Counted from the stretch's first letter, positions 23,281 to 44,257 are shown. The stretch is DNA of 64,000 nt from Portunus trituberculatus (GCF_017591435.1 NC_059300.1:15537341-15601340), one strand, 5' to 3'. The notes: generated by a model from the letters alone, not told the origin. Numbers and translations are program-made.

Positions 23281-25995
23281 AATGTATACTAATATAGATG
23301 GGATACTGTCAGGTAGATTGGAATTGCAAGACTATATGATGGTGGAGAAGCCTGATATAGTGTGCTTGACTGAGACAAAATTACATGAAAAAACAAATGT
23401 AAATTTGGATAATAAATATAACATATGGAGAAAGGATAGAGAGAGTAAAGGTGGAGGAGGAGTTATGATTATGACGAAGAAGGAGATAAATGTGGATAAG
23501 GTTTTGTATGGGAAGAACAACGCAGAAGTGATAAGCATAAGGTTAAAAAGTGATGGAAAAGAATTAATAATCATGGTGACCTATGTACCTCCTAAAACAA
23601 ATTCTTGGACATTAAGGAATACGACAATATGATCAAGGATACTTTACAGAGTTTGGAAAGTGTATTAACTGGAAAAAGAAAGGTGATACTAGTAGGAGAT
23701 TTTAATTGTAAAGAAGTGGATTGGGAAAATCTAGTAAGTGGTGTTGGAGAGGAAGCATGGGAGAGAGATTCTTAATCTAATGATGGAAAATATGATGGAA
23801 CAGAGGGTGAAAGAAAATACTAGATATAGAGGAGATGATGAACTGGCTAGACTGGATTTGGTGTTAACAGGAGAAGTGTACCTATGTGGGATATACAATA
23901 TAAATGTCCATTGGGAAGAGTGATCATGTGGTTATGGAAATGCAGATGGCAATAACACAGCGAAGGAGAGATGAGACATACAGGAGTGGTAGATTGAATT
24001 ATAGAAAGATGGACACAGAAAGTTTGAAAAATTATTTCAGAACATTAGATTGGGAGGAGATGTTACAAATCAGAGAAGTGCAAAAAAATATGAGATTTTT
24101 ATGAAATATTATAAAGAAGGAGTTATGAAATTTGTACCAAAGTATAAACCGAGAGAGGAAGGAAGAAAGGATTGGTTTAATGCAACTTGTGTTAAGGCTA
24201 AAGAAAAGAGAGATGTGGCTTGGAAAAGATGGAAAAGAGCAGGAATATACTAAATAAGGAGAATTATAGAGTGGCAAGAAATGAGTATGTGAGGGTAAGG
24301 AGGAGGAAGAAAGAAAATTTGAAAAAGATATTGTAGACAAGAGTAAGGAACATCCAAAATTGTTTTACAGGTTCATAAATGGTAAACTTAAAAGAGAGAG
24401 TCCATTGAAAGATTAAAAGGAGAGCAAGGGATAGTAGATGACCCTAAGAATATCGGAATTGCTAAATAATAGGTTTCAACAAGTATTTACTAAAGAAACA
24501 ATGTTTGTAAAGCCTCAGAATGTAGAAGGAAATGTGCACATGGATGACATTAAGATACCTAAAAGGAGTTATATAAAATGTTGGAGGAACTTAAAGATGA
24601 TAAAGCGATGGGACCAGATGAAGTTTCAGGAAAATTATTGAAGGAATGTAGAGAAGAATTGATTGATCCATTATATGATATTATAAGGTGCTCATTAGAA
24701 ACAGGGAAGTACCAGTAGAGTGGAAAAGAGCTGAAGTGGTGCCCATTTATAAGGGAGGCAGTAAGGAAGAGCCTCTTAACTATAGACCTGTGTCTCTAAC
24801 AAGTGTGGTCGGTAAGATTTGTGAGAGGGTGATAAAGAAATATTGGATACGGTTCCTGGAGGATCATAAGTTATTATCGGATCATCAATTTGGCTTTAGG
24901 AAAGGGAGGTCATGTGTAACAAATCTACTGAGCTTTTATTCAAGAGTGGTTGACAAAATACAAGAGAGAGAGGGATGGATGGACTGTGTATATTTGGATT
25001 TAAAAAAGCTTTTGACAAGGTACCTCACATGAGACTGCTATGGAAATTAGAGATTTATGGAGGACTGAAGGAAAAGTGTTAAAGTGGATGGAAAACTACT
25101 TGAGATGGAGGGAGATGAGAACGGTAATAAGGGATGCAAAGTCGGACTGGTTGGTGGTGGAGAGTGGAGTCCCACAAGGTTCAGTGCTGGCACCAATACT
25201 TTTCCTTGTCTATATTAATGATATGCCAGAGGAGTAAACAGTTATATTAATTTGTTTGCGGATGATGCGAAGTTGTGTAGGTGTGTGAAGAGTGAAGAAG
25301 ATTGTGAAATTTTACAGGCAGACCTGGATAAGATTTGGGAGTGGAGCAAGAGGTGGGAGATGGAATTTAATCTGAGCAAAAGTCATGTAATGGAGATGGG
25401 GAAGAGTGGAAGATGGCCAAGAGGGTCATATAAGATGGGTGAAGGAGTAGTGTTGAAAAAGGTGGAAAAGGAAAAGGATTTGGGAGTGATAATACAAGAC
25501 CATGGGCAGTTTGAGGCTCATATTGACAAGATGTTTGGAGAAACATATAATTTGATTAGAAATATTGGATTAGCCTTTCATTATATGGATAAAGATATGA
25601 TGAAGAAATTAATTAGTACGGTAATTAGACCAAGATTGGAATATGCTGGGGTGGTTTGGTCCCCTTATAAAAAGAAGCATATAAGGAAGTTGGAGAGATT
25701 GCAGAGAATGGCAACAAAAATGGTTCCGGAATTGGCAGAAATGACCTATGAGGAGAGATTAAAAGAAATGAATTTGCTTACCTTGGAACAAAGAAGAGAA
25801 AGAGGAGATTTAATACAGTTTTATAAACTGTTGAATGGTTTGGATGAAGTGGATAATGAACAAATGATGTTGAGAGAGGAAAATTTAAATAGAACTACGA
25901 GATCGCATAGTAAAAAGATAGCCAAGGGAATATGCTTGAAGGATGTGAAGAAATATAGTTTCCCACAGAGATGTGTTAGCGAGGAGTGTGCATAG
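23281..25995 (+). pseudogene. C1 ORF2, endonuclease-reverse transcriptase, frameshifted
   Basis: The endonuclease begins MYTNIDGILSGRLELQDYM and has PDIVCLTETKL and GGGGVMIMTKKE. After a shift near 23610 it reads GDFNCKEVDW (intact catalytic motif), and after another RLDLVL and a KSDHVV-like end. The RT has PDEVSGKLLKEC, NYRPVSLTSVVGK, GFRKGRSCVTNLLSFYSR, VPQGSVLAPILF and an intact LFADDAKLC at 25249-25275. The frame 25252-25995 (247 codons) runs uninterrupted from the active site through RLEYAGVVW and YEERLKEMNLLTLEQRRER to the C-terminal helix. Shifts occur near 23750, 24060, 24250, 24460, 24570, 24700, 25010 and 25235, many at homopolymers. Confidence 0.85.
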
Positions 25996-26092
25996 TTTTA
26001 AAGGAAAGTTGGATGTCTGTAGATATGGAGACGGGGCCACAAGAGTATGATACCCAGGCCCTGTAAAATTACAACTAGGTGAATACACACGC

Positions 26093-26168
<76 letters not shown>
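26093..26168. repeat. (AT)n microsatellite after LINE C1
   Basis: Runs directly on from the CACACGCATAT tail end of C1. Confidence 0.95.
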
Positions 26169-26169
<1 letters not shown>

Positions 26170-26640
26170 GGTGAAAAACAACCCCTGGCAGGTGGAGGTG
26201 CTTCAGTGCTTCACCTGACAACAGATGTGAGCTTAGTTGGTCGTGGAGCGAGAGGCCCGTCCCATTTCTGAAGTGGAGGTCAGCGAGGGTGTCACTATTG
26301 TTTAGTTGTGAACATGCACAGGATTGCTCCTTGCTGTATAGTGAAATATTTTCATATGAAGTGTTTTGGGTTAGAGTAAGTTGATCGTGGAGCAAGAGGC
26401 ACGTCGCATTTCTCCAGGGGCGGTCAGTGAGGGTGTCTCACGTAACCTATCGTTGTCCAATGGTGAACACAAACACAAACACACACACACACACACACAT
26501 ATGTACATGCCTCACCTACCAGGGCTGGAGTTGGTTTGCCCAATCTCTCCATCAGCCAACACTTGCACTGCTGTAAAATATATGGTCAGCTCCTGCTGCC
26601 TATCACTTACTGAGGACAGACCAATCACTTAACCAAGTCA
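26169..26640 (+). repeat. Diverged direct duplication plus (AC)n
   Basis: The segment TTGGTCGTGGAGCGAGAGGC through GGTGTC at about 26236-26302 recurs in diverged form at about 26378-26438 (TTGATCGTGGAGCAAGAGGC). Both are followed by a TTGT...GTGAACA-like stretch. A short (AC)n lies at about 26477-26499. The identity is unknown. Confidence 0.6.
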
Positions 26641-27006
26641 ATATGAATCATGCAGCTTAAGGCTTCACCAAAACTAATCTAGTCACACATAGAAAGAAAA
26701 AAAAAAAAAACATGCTGTATTATAATTTTCAATAGATATCAAGCACAATCTTAGTGGACATTTTAATATTCAATGCCCTAAAATTGCATGTAGCATTATA
26801 AACCTAAAGAAAGAATATGGTATAGTTAATACAATAGACACTTAGATGTCCTTGGAATTCCTTAATTCTGGAAAACTGACATCACTGAACACCTTATTTT
26901 AGCTTTCTTAATGTAGATCTCCTGAAATGTGATCTTTCATAATATAGCAGCCTGACAGTACTGAGAAAGGAAAGGAAGTGGAAGGAGTAGTGGTCCTGTA
27001 ACTCAC

Positions 27007-27137
27007 CTTCTAGACTCTTGGGATCACTGCATGCACCAGCATAGCGTTGATTTCCTCCCATTGGATCCTCTATCCCACCCTCTCGAAGGAATCTTGCTGT
27101 GACAGTGGGGAAATTCTGGTTGGCCCAGGCCATATAC
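27007..27137 (-). CDS. AMPD: AMP deaminase, internal exon (131 nt)
   Basis: On the minus strand a GCTTGACAG acceptor precedes the exon and a GTGAGT donor follows it. The first base completes the Lys codon begun by the exon at 27312-27376. Forty-three codons follow, starting YMAWANQNFPTVTARFLR and including GGIEDPMGGNQRYAGACSD and ending KSLE plus one base. Joined to the preceding exon this gives LREKYMAWANQNFPTVTARF, which closely fits the REKYMA...F..T.R(Y/F)L motif of animal AMP deaminases. The phase-1 end matches the exon at 1938-2038. Residues after the motif are variable in the family. Confidence 0.83.
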
Positions 27138-27311
27138 CTGTCAAGCAAATTTATATATCAATAACTTCTTTATGATAATAAGTACTGTATATTTTCAGAA
27201 ATCAAATACAAATGAACACTACTATTATCTAACCTCAAATTATAAATCTACTCATCAATCAACTCTGAATATGGTAACTACACTTCACATAAGTTAATGC
27301 TAAGTACTTAC

Positions 27312-27376
27312 TTTTCTCGGAGCCTGAGAGCTTCAATGATCAACTTGGATGACTTGGAGATATCTTCCACTGGCAC
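27312..27376 (-). CDS. AMPD: AMP deaminase, internal exon (65 nt)
   Basis: Acceptor TTCCAG and donor GTAAGT on the minus strand define a 65-base exon starting in phase 0. It has 21 codons reading VPVEDISKSSKLIIEALRLR then Glu, plus two bases of Lys. The pattern VP..D......(K/S).(I/V)..AL.(I/L)REKYMA is a conserved entry to the AMP deaminase core found just before the exon 27007-27137 segment. Upstream exons encoding the variable N-terminus were not found. They may lie to the right, inside or beyond the repeat-rich region. Confidence 0.82.

Positions 27377-34342
<6,966 letters not shown>

Positions 34343-34394
<52 letters not shown>
34343..34394. repeat. (AT)n microsatellite
   Basis: About 26 AT units. 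Confidence 0.96.
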
Positions 34395-34400
<6 letters not shown>

Positions 34401-34582
34401 ACACAGTGGAGACTCAATACTCAAACTTAATTCATTCCAAATGGCTGTTCGAGTATTAAAAAGTTCGACAAGTGATATCGATAAATCAGGTACAGGTAAC
34501 TCGATTTTCGTGATAGATGTGTTCCAAGAGGCATTGCATACATCAAAATTCGCATAAAACAAACATGTAATTCTCATGTCGT
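34395..34582 (+). other. Pogo-like terminus fragment(s)
   Basis: CAGTGGAGACTCAATACTCA near 34404 and CAGGTAACTCGATTTTCGTG near 34494 look like left termini of TA-flanked pogo/Tigger elements. No matching right ends are seen. The RNase H LINE begins just after. Confidence 0.4.
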
Positions 34583-34586
34583 CCAT

Positions 34587-37500
34587 GTGGTGGCATGGTA
34601 CGCTGCCGTGAAGGGCTCCTTTGCTGATGCAGAGGCACTGTACAACAGACTCCTGCACACCATCGAGGGATTCATAACGACTCCAAGGGTTCCAGGAAAG
34701 GCCCATGCTCCACGCCGCTGGACTTACGCTACTGACCCTGTCATTCTGAACTGCCAACAAACGCTCGCTGCCTACCAGAGACGTTGGCAGCTCAACCCAG
34801 CAGACCATGCCATGGTTACTGTGGCTCGACACTTAACGGATCTGCGGCAGCAGGAAAGGAAGAAGTACTGGGTCTCCTTCCTGGACAAGGTGCACGGGAG
34901 GTGTGGCACCATGTCAACAGCGTCCGGGGCAAGTCCAGACGGCAGGTGTGTGACCCTGATCCTGCAGGCAGGGCACGAGAACTCGTCTTGCAGTGGAAGG
35001 AAGCCTCATCCTTCTCTGGCCTTCCTGTGGAACACCAGGAGGCGCTGGACGACACCTGTGTGCCTATCACGCATGACGAACTCCTCTCGGCAGTCAAGTT
35101 GGGCAAGTCAACAGCTCCTGGCAAGGATGGCATCACCTATGATATCCTCAATGCTCTCCTGGAGGTAAAGGTAGACAACCCTATCTTGGATTTATTTAAC
35201 ATGTCTTTCACTGCAGGCAAGCTTCCCTATGTTACCATGTCCTTTGTTTTTCCCATACTCCCTTTCTGTCTGACGTCACGTCTCTCCCCTCAGTCCTCGC
35301 TCGCCGCCGCCTCAGGCGACACGCTACGCCTCCTGCCTCTCGTTTCGCTTGGTTTACACTTGTGTATTATGCTACCGTAAATACACTTTCATAATGGACT
35401 CAGGTGTCTCCATGCTACCCCTGTTTTACGACAACTACCACATCCCCGCTCTTGGAAAACAGCCATCGTCATCCCAATACCCAAAGGTGATGGCACCTTT
35501 CGCCCTATTTCTCTAACCAGCTGTCTGTGTAAGATGATGGAATGGATAATATTGAACAGACTTATATACAAGGTGGGCCATGTACTCTCTGGCAATGTAC
35601 ATGGCTTCCTAAAAGGTCACTCTACAAGTCATTGTTTTGTTGAGTGTCTTATAAATAAGGATGCTACCTGCAGAGTTTTCGTTGATCTCAAGGATGCCTT
35701 CGACGGGGCCAACAAAGATGTTATTATGGAAGAACTCATTCTCAAAGGTGTCAAAGATAGATTATTAGGATGGATCAGGGACTATTTGTACAATAGAACA
35801 GCACAGGTTTGGTTTCAAGGTGTAGTCTCCTCTGAGGAAGTTTTTGAGCTTGGAACACCACAGGGTGGAGTCCTTAGTCCAATGCTTTTCAATGTTTTAA
35901 TGGACAAATATTGTGTGCTGTTCCTTTCCGCAGGGCACCCAGGTCCTCATCTATGCTGATGACATACTCATCCAATGCCCCACACCCAGGATTCTCCAGG
36001 TTGCTTAGTCACAACTGGCAGCGTTGTGTGTCCAAATGGGACTAGTGATTAATGAATGTAAAACAAAATTTCAAGCTAAAGGGAAGGTCTCTCGGCTGCC
36101 CACTGTAAATAACATTCCCATCCCTAGAGCTCACATACACAAGTACAGGCAACCGCCGTTTAACGAAGGGGTTACGTTCTTAAAAAAACACTTCGTTAAG
36201 CGAAACTTCGTTAAGCGAACCGATTATAACAAGTTTAACCCCTGATTTGAACTTCCATTGAGAGTAAGCAAAGTGAGAGTGCATCATAGTACAGTAAAAG
36301 GTTTAATGAAAGTAAAAATTATGAAGTTAAACATTTAGATAGTTTAGTTTAAGTCATTATAATGTACACTAATGTATGTATGTACGTAACTTTATAATGT
36401 TGATGATCTTAACTTTATGAAGGGAGGGAGAGTGAAACGGGAAATACACTAACCGGCAACCTGTGGAATGTAAACAAAGTGCGCATCATGGTACTGCATA
36501 CAAAACTTATGTACCATATTTCCTCAAGGCTTTCCATTTTATCCATTGTAGAGTCACGAGTTCTGGTGGTTCTTTTAGCTTGCAAGGAAGATGAGGTCTC
36601 ACTAGCCTTCTCAATAGAGTTTCTTGACTTGAAAATAGTAGACAGTAGATGGAGTCAAGCCATGGTGGGAAGCAATGTTATTAATTTTCTGGCCTTTCTC
36701 TTGTCTGTGAATAATACCCAGCTTCACTTCGAGAGTAAGACACTTCCTGGTCTTCTTAGGAACGTTAGGCCACATTGCAGGGGGTTTTGGTGGTAAGTTG
36801 AACTAAGGAAGATGAGCTGCTGGTGACGCTGTTATGTTTTGACTGGGCAGTGAGTGGTGTGTGTGATCTTGATCTTGATCTTGATGCTAAAGGTGACACA
36901 GAATTTCTTCTGAGTCAGGCCTTTGTATTGGCAGAGCCTGTGTTGTCCACGAGAGGCTTGATCTTGATCTTTATTCTACAGGTGTCTCAGGATTTCTCCT
37001 GAGGCAGGCCTTAGTACCAGCAGCTCCTGATGTATTCAAAAGCCTGTCAGCTTGCATGATACAGTGGGGCTTTCAAATTTGGAAAAAAAAATTACCTGGA
37101 TAAAACTTCGTTAAAGCGAGTTTGGTGTTCGTTAAACGAGCAGATGGTAGTAAAATTAAACCTTCGTTATAGCAAAATTTCGTTGTGTGAACCTTCGTTA
37201 AACGGGGGTTGCCTGTATCTGGGTGTTCAGATGAGCTTTAGGAAGTCTCTTCAAGCCGTCCACTATGTTCGAGACCTCTGTCTGCCACGGCTAGCACCAC
37301 TTCGGCTGCTAGCCAACAGGGGCCTAAGAATGTTCTATATACCTGTCATACGGTCCCTTATTGATTATGCCGCCCCTGTTTTAATACAGTTTAGTGCCAC
37401 CCAACTCCGTCCCCTGGAGCTTGCACAGAATGAAGCCATGCGGATAATCTTGGGATGCCCCAGGAGTGCACGGATTGAAGTCATCAGAGCTGAACTGCAC

Positions 37501-38649
37501 CTACCGAGTATTATGTGTAGGGTACAGGAAATGACATGTCGCACAATTAGTCGGATGCTATGCACGGGCTCTGACTCTCTAAAGGGATCACTGACCCCCC
37601 TGTATCATGATCCTCGCACTCCTACAACACCATACCTCAGGAAGATCTTGGGAGTAATGACACGTGTAGGTGTAGCCGAGGCTTGTATCAACGTTATGTC
37701 ACCGCTGCAACCCACCTGGAACCCTCACTGTGTCAGTGTTGATATTCACTCACTGCATCAGCCCAAGAGGGACTGGCTCCCTCATGTGCTGCAAGACATG
37801 TTCATGACTAAATTGTCCAAGTACCCACACGTTCAGGCTATTCATGTTTATTGTGATGGGTCAGTCAATGGCAGCAGGTCTAGATGTGGGCTGTTCATCC
37901 ATGACTACATCTCTGCCAGTCTCTACACTGACACTGAGGTTTCCAGGCGGCTCCCTGCACCCATGTCTTCCACTAGAGCAGAACTGTATGCTGTACTGGA
38001 GGCACTCCACATTGTGGCGCCTCCATAAGAATGTATATTTCTTTATTGACAGTCAGGCTGCATTGTACGCCCTTCAATCCACCTCCCCCATGGACTGTGA
38101 TCTAGTTAATAAGTGTCTTGATCTCATCCACGCCCTAGAAGGTGCCGGTGCCACGGTCCATTTCATCTGGATACCCTCTCATGTGAGTATCCCGTTAAAT
38201 GAAAAAGCAGACCACCTTGCTCAGTGTGCCCTACAAGATGACACAGTGGATCCTGGCACTGAACACACTCTGGGTTATGTTAAGAGTAGCATTAGTGATC
38301 AGTTGGAGCTTTGTTGCCATAGGGGCAGTAGCACTAGTCTTCACTATGCACGTGTCTCCCAGAGCTGTGCTTACACCTATGGGAGACACACTGCATCACA
38401 TGACAGGGTGGCAATGAGGCTCAGATTAGGCTACAAATACTTTTGGGAAGTCAGTGCTTCTCCTGGTGTGTGCTGTGTGCTACACCAAGGGGACACACTC
38501 TGTGTCACTATATCATGGAATGTCCTCTCATTGCTAAATTTAGGCCACAAGGTCAGCATGACTTGTACAGTCTCATTGACCATCTCCTAGACTCTGCCAC
38601 CCTCAGGGAAATACTCAGGGAATATCCTCAGTTTGCTCCCAGACTGTAG
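34587..38649 (+). pseudogene. I-type LINE ORF2: RT plus RNase H, broken
   Basis: Motifs in order are the pre-RT segment (KKYWVSFLDKVHG), STAPGKDGITYDIL, a break at KLPYV, TAIVIPIPKGDGTFRPISLT, VFVDLKDAFDGANKD, ELGTPQGGVLSPMLFN, and after a shift IYADDILIQCPTP (intact YADD, about 35950-35990). A stop follows near 36006. The frame is interrupted by the MITE at HIHKY and resumes with LGVQMSFRK. The RNase H domain shows YCDGS near 37850, RAELYAVLEAL near 37980, and after a shift FIDSQAALYAL and HFIWIPSHVSIPLNEKADHL, so all four acidic residues and the late His are visible. RNase H would degrade the RNA strand during replication. Confidence 0.85.
36146..37215 (+). mobile_element. TA-flanked MITE (1,070 bp) inside the I-type LINE
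   Basis: The terminal inverted repeats CAGGCAACCGCCGTTTAACG (left) and CAGGCAACCCCCGTTTAACG (right, reverse complement) differ at one of the first 24 bases. TA duplicates flank it at 36144-36145 and 37216-37217. Ignoring it plus one TA restores the RT frame through HKYLGV. Sub-terminal repeats of the CTTCGTTAA type are present near both ends. Two diverged ~95-bp units starting at GATCTTGATCTTGAT occur at about 36865 and 36958. No transposase is seen, so it is a non-autonomous pogo/mariner-like element. Confidence 0.9.
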
Positions 38650-38843
38650 GATGTCTTAGGCAATAAGGTGTGCAATATGTGTATTTATTTATTGAAATAC
38701 TTGTATTCTTGTTGTGTATACTGTCCAGAGTTATTTTTGTGATACTTTAACCTTAAGTCTTTGCCCAGGGGGTGGGTGGCAAGGCCCATCCTCCTCCTTT
38801 GTTGTAATTATTTATTAATTAAACAATAAATGTATCAATCAAT

Positions 38844-39876
<1,033 letters not shown>

Positions 39877-40452
39877 CAGTGGTACCTCGACATACGGTTT
39901 TAATTTGTTCCGTGACGATCGTTGTATATAAAAAAAATTTGTAAATCAAATCAATTTCTCCCATAGAAATTAATGGAAATAGAATTAATTCGTTCTTGTG
40001 ATACGAATTTACCGCCACCCAAAAAAAAAACTAATTAACATGCTTTAAATACCAACCAAATATAGATTTAATATAAGATAAATACAATGTTTATTGTATG
40101 ATATAAATTAACTATATTGCCCAAAATAACAACTTAACCCGCAAAACTCGGGACACATCGATAGACGTTCATCACGCAAGACTCTGGGCACATTGATAGA
40201 CTTTTAGGCTTTTTACGGCTATATTTTGGCTATTTTCTTCCCGTTTTCTTTGCTTGTGAGCTGGCAACACTCATCAGAAGTAAACATATGCTCTATGTCA
40301 CTGTGTCACCAACGATGAATGGTAGGAGCGACAGTGATTTCACTGTGTCTGATTCTGTCACCTCTTCCACGCACCTTACTTTTATACCTTAGGTCTCTCG
40401 CCATGTTACAAGGAGACAACTTTTGAATGAGAGTGATATCAGAACAAGCAAC

Positions 40453-40568
<116 letters not shown>

Positions 40569-41167
40569 ATACAAGAGGCCCGGTTTCTCTCGCTCTAATC
40601 AAGGCCACTGAACCCGATCGGACACAAGGCCACATAAACCGATGATACTACTTCATTCATCCTGTGAAATTTGGTAACCATGACATCTAGAGACTCCTGG
40701 TTTTTTGCATTGCAAAGAGAGAAAGAGTTGCTTGTGGGCAGAACACCATTTTTGTACTCACTCATTTATTGAATTTCTAGTGTAATCAGTATGTGAATAC
40801 AGTAATACTCCGCTTAACGAACGTTCATCTAACGAATTTCCAGTTTAATGTACTATATAAAGTTAGACCAAAAAGTCCGCATAATGTACAACCACATCCG
40901 TTTTAGCAAATTTTCTGGGTTTGAATTTGCCAGGTGAGGGACCAAATGCGGCAGCTTCACTGTGATTGTCTGGCTCCCTGCCTGTCAAGCACTCCTGGAG
41001 CTGGATCCAAGATTCTTTAACAACCTCAGAACAACCTCCTGCCGCGAAATGGCTTCCATGAACGCTTGGAGGGACCGTGACGAGGTTGCTCTGAGGTTGC
41101 TAGGAACACCACTTCTGGAGGTGGTGTTACTGTCTTATATATACATTTATGTTCACAAAACAATATT

Positions 41168-42613
41168 TCTATTAGCTTTTTACAAACCTTGCCCCCAAGA
41201 AAGGATTGTTTTGTAATGCATAAAGTGAAATCTTACATGGAATACCACAAAATAAAGCAGAGATGATGAGATCAGCCACAGACGGCGGAGACTCCGGCGA
41301 CTTGGCCGCTTCTTCTTCTTGTGACCTTTTTAGCTTGACATGATGTCTTTCACCACAATATTAAATTTGTTTCCACTCTTCTATTGCCTGCTATAATGGA
41401 TATCATATCTTAGTACTGTAAAAGTCCTTAAATCTGGAACCTTATAATCCGGAAATCCTTATAATCCGGAAAATTTGAAAGGCTGAGTTAAATATGTAAA
41501 AAGTAAGAAATAATAGTAATGAATATATAATAATAATAGCCGAAAACCGAACATGTCATCACCGACACCAAATGTGCCAATTCAACATCCCGCCAACCGC
41601 CGTCCACCATTGCGTTCTGCCACGTGGGATCACGTCTCGTCTGTCACCATCACAAAGTCGACCACGTGTGTGCCAAACTACTGTTATCATGGCTTCAGCA
41701 AATCCTCTAGACCTCCAGACAAAGACAGTGAAAAAGAGAAAACATACAACCCTAACCATAAGTATTGTGGACTGTATACATATTATGTGGGGTACAGTAC
41801 AGTACAATCACTCAAACTTCTCAGTATATGTGGATGGTGGAATAGCCTACGTAAAATAGTGAAATCACCTACACAAATACAAGTTGACAAGTAGGAAAAG
41901 AGCAATCATCACATATGGGCTGCCATAATGGCTGGAAAGGCCCATGCCAAATCTTCAAGAATAAAAAAAAGCCTACGTAAATCTTGCGTGGTGTGGTGAG
42001 GAAGTACACTGGACTGGTGGTAGTAGCAATCCCTGTAAGATGTTATGATAGTACTACAAAGAAATATAGCAAGTTGGGCTTAGTTTAATGTGGTTTACAT
42101 AGTACCTTCAAGATTTTAATCTTACTTTCAGCCTTACTATCTTACAATCCGGAAAATCCTAGAATCCGGAATGCCTGAACCCCCTGACTTCCAGATTTCA
42201 GGACTTTTACTGTATTCATATACGCTCATGCCATGAGGATAACCTGGACTCTGTGGCAGTGAGTGATAGTGAATTACCAATGAAATACCGTATTTCATTA
42301 GTAATTCACTATCACTCACTGCCACGGAGTCCAGGTTATCCTCATGGCATGAGCGTATATGAATACTAACATATGATATCCATTATAGCAGGCAATAGAG
42401 TGGAAACAAATTTAATATCGTGGTGAAAGACATCACGCCTAGCTAAAAAGATCACAAGAAGAAGAAGAAGCGGCCAAGTCGCCGGAGTCTCCGCCGTTTG
42501 TGGCCAATCTCATCATCTTTGCTTTATTTTTTGGTATTTCATGTAAGATTTCACTTTATGCATCACAAAACAATCCTTTCTTGGGGGCAAGGTTTGTAAA
42601 AAGCTAATAGAAA
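41168..42613. repeat. Large palindrome, 324-bp arms, left arm split by a transposon
   Basis: The right arm 42290-42613 is the reverse complement of 41168-41415 joined to 42213-42288. The centre is at about 42289, with a one-base spacer between the arm ends GTGAATTACCAATGAAATAC and its inverted copy. The left arm is interrupted only by the TA-flanked element at 41416-42212. The two arms differ at a few percent of positions. The sequence includes CGGCGACTTGGCCGCTTC-type GC-rich blocks. Confidence 0.92.
41416..42212 (+). mobile_element. Tigger-like MITE (797 bp) within the palindrome arm
   Basis: The termini CTGTAAAAGTCCTTAAATCT and (reverse complement) CAGTAAAAGTCCTGAAATCT are flanked by TA at 41414-41415 and 42213-42214. 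Sub-terminal AATCCGGAA repeats occur near both ends. A short frame from ATG at 41689 (MASANPLDLQTKTVKKRKHT) resembles the basic start of a Tigger/CENP-B-like DNA-binding domain. The rest of the transposase is deleted. Confidence 0.82.
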
Positions 42614-42630
42614 AAAAAAAAAAATAAATA

Positions 42631-43709
<1,079 letters not shown>

Positions 43710-43783
<74 letters not shown>
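43710..43783. repeat. (AT)n microsatellite, right part
   Basis: About 37 AT units directly after the Tigger-like element. Confidence 0.96.
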
Positions 43784-43787
<4 letters not shown>

Positions 43788-44257
43788 TTAACCACTGTGG
43801 TATGTTGGGAACCAGCCCAAAACGCATCCCCCTATTTCCATTATTTCCTATGGGGAAATTACGTCCGCTTAACGAATTTCCGCTCTACGAACAGCTTTGA
43901 CACCCCCTATCCTGTTCCTTAAGCGGAGTATTACTGTACAGGCTATTTTGTGTGTTTCTCGCCAAACTTTTACTTTTGAGACCCATGATCATGGGGTCTT
44001 GAGTTCACAAAACTTAAGAAAAAATACACACTACTGAGGAGCACAGACACATACATGCACAAATGATGAACAACAATACACAACGCGGGCTGAATGTTTT
44101 GGTGGAAGCGGGTAACCGAGCAATCACTGTGCCACCTACCGATGGCTATTCGTATCTTAAAAATATCGTCGTATTTCAAAGTGTAAATTATATGAAATTT
44201 TTCGTCATATATAAAAAAAATCGTATGTTAGGGCGATCGTATCTCGAGGTATTACTG

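Larger units (their letters stand above)
21909..26092 (+). mobile_element. CR1/L2-like LINE copy C1, near full length
   Basis: Includes about 340 bases of 5' UTR, ORF1 and ORF2 with endonuclease, RT and C-terminal region. It ends in GTAAAATTACAACTAGGTGA followed by ATACACACGC and (AT)n. The protein sequence is close to family A but the nucleotide sequence differs throughout, so it is a separate subfamily. The active-site motifs are intact; several frameshifts interrupt ORF2. Confidence 0.9.
2039..27006 (-). other. 24,968-bp intron of the AMP deaminase gene
   Basis: Bounded on the minus strand by a GTGAGT donor at 27001-27006 and an AG acceptor at 2039-2040. Phase 1 at the donor is completed exactly by the acceptor exon, which supports direct joining. 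The intron is filled with plus-strand LINEs antisense to the host gene, a piggyBac insertion, microsatellites and a SINE. An alternative exon inside it cannot be excluded. Confidence 0.75.

Noticed and set aside
36479..36796. 105-codon frame inside the MITE
   Set aside because: No similarity to a known transposase and no conserved motif. It lies in a non-autonomous element.
42215..42366. microRNA precursor
   Set aside because: The hairpin is far too long and is part of a 650-bp palindrome. It is more like a foldback or siRNA source than a miRNA.
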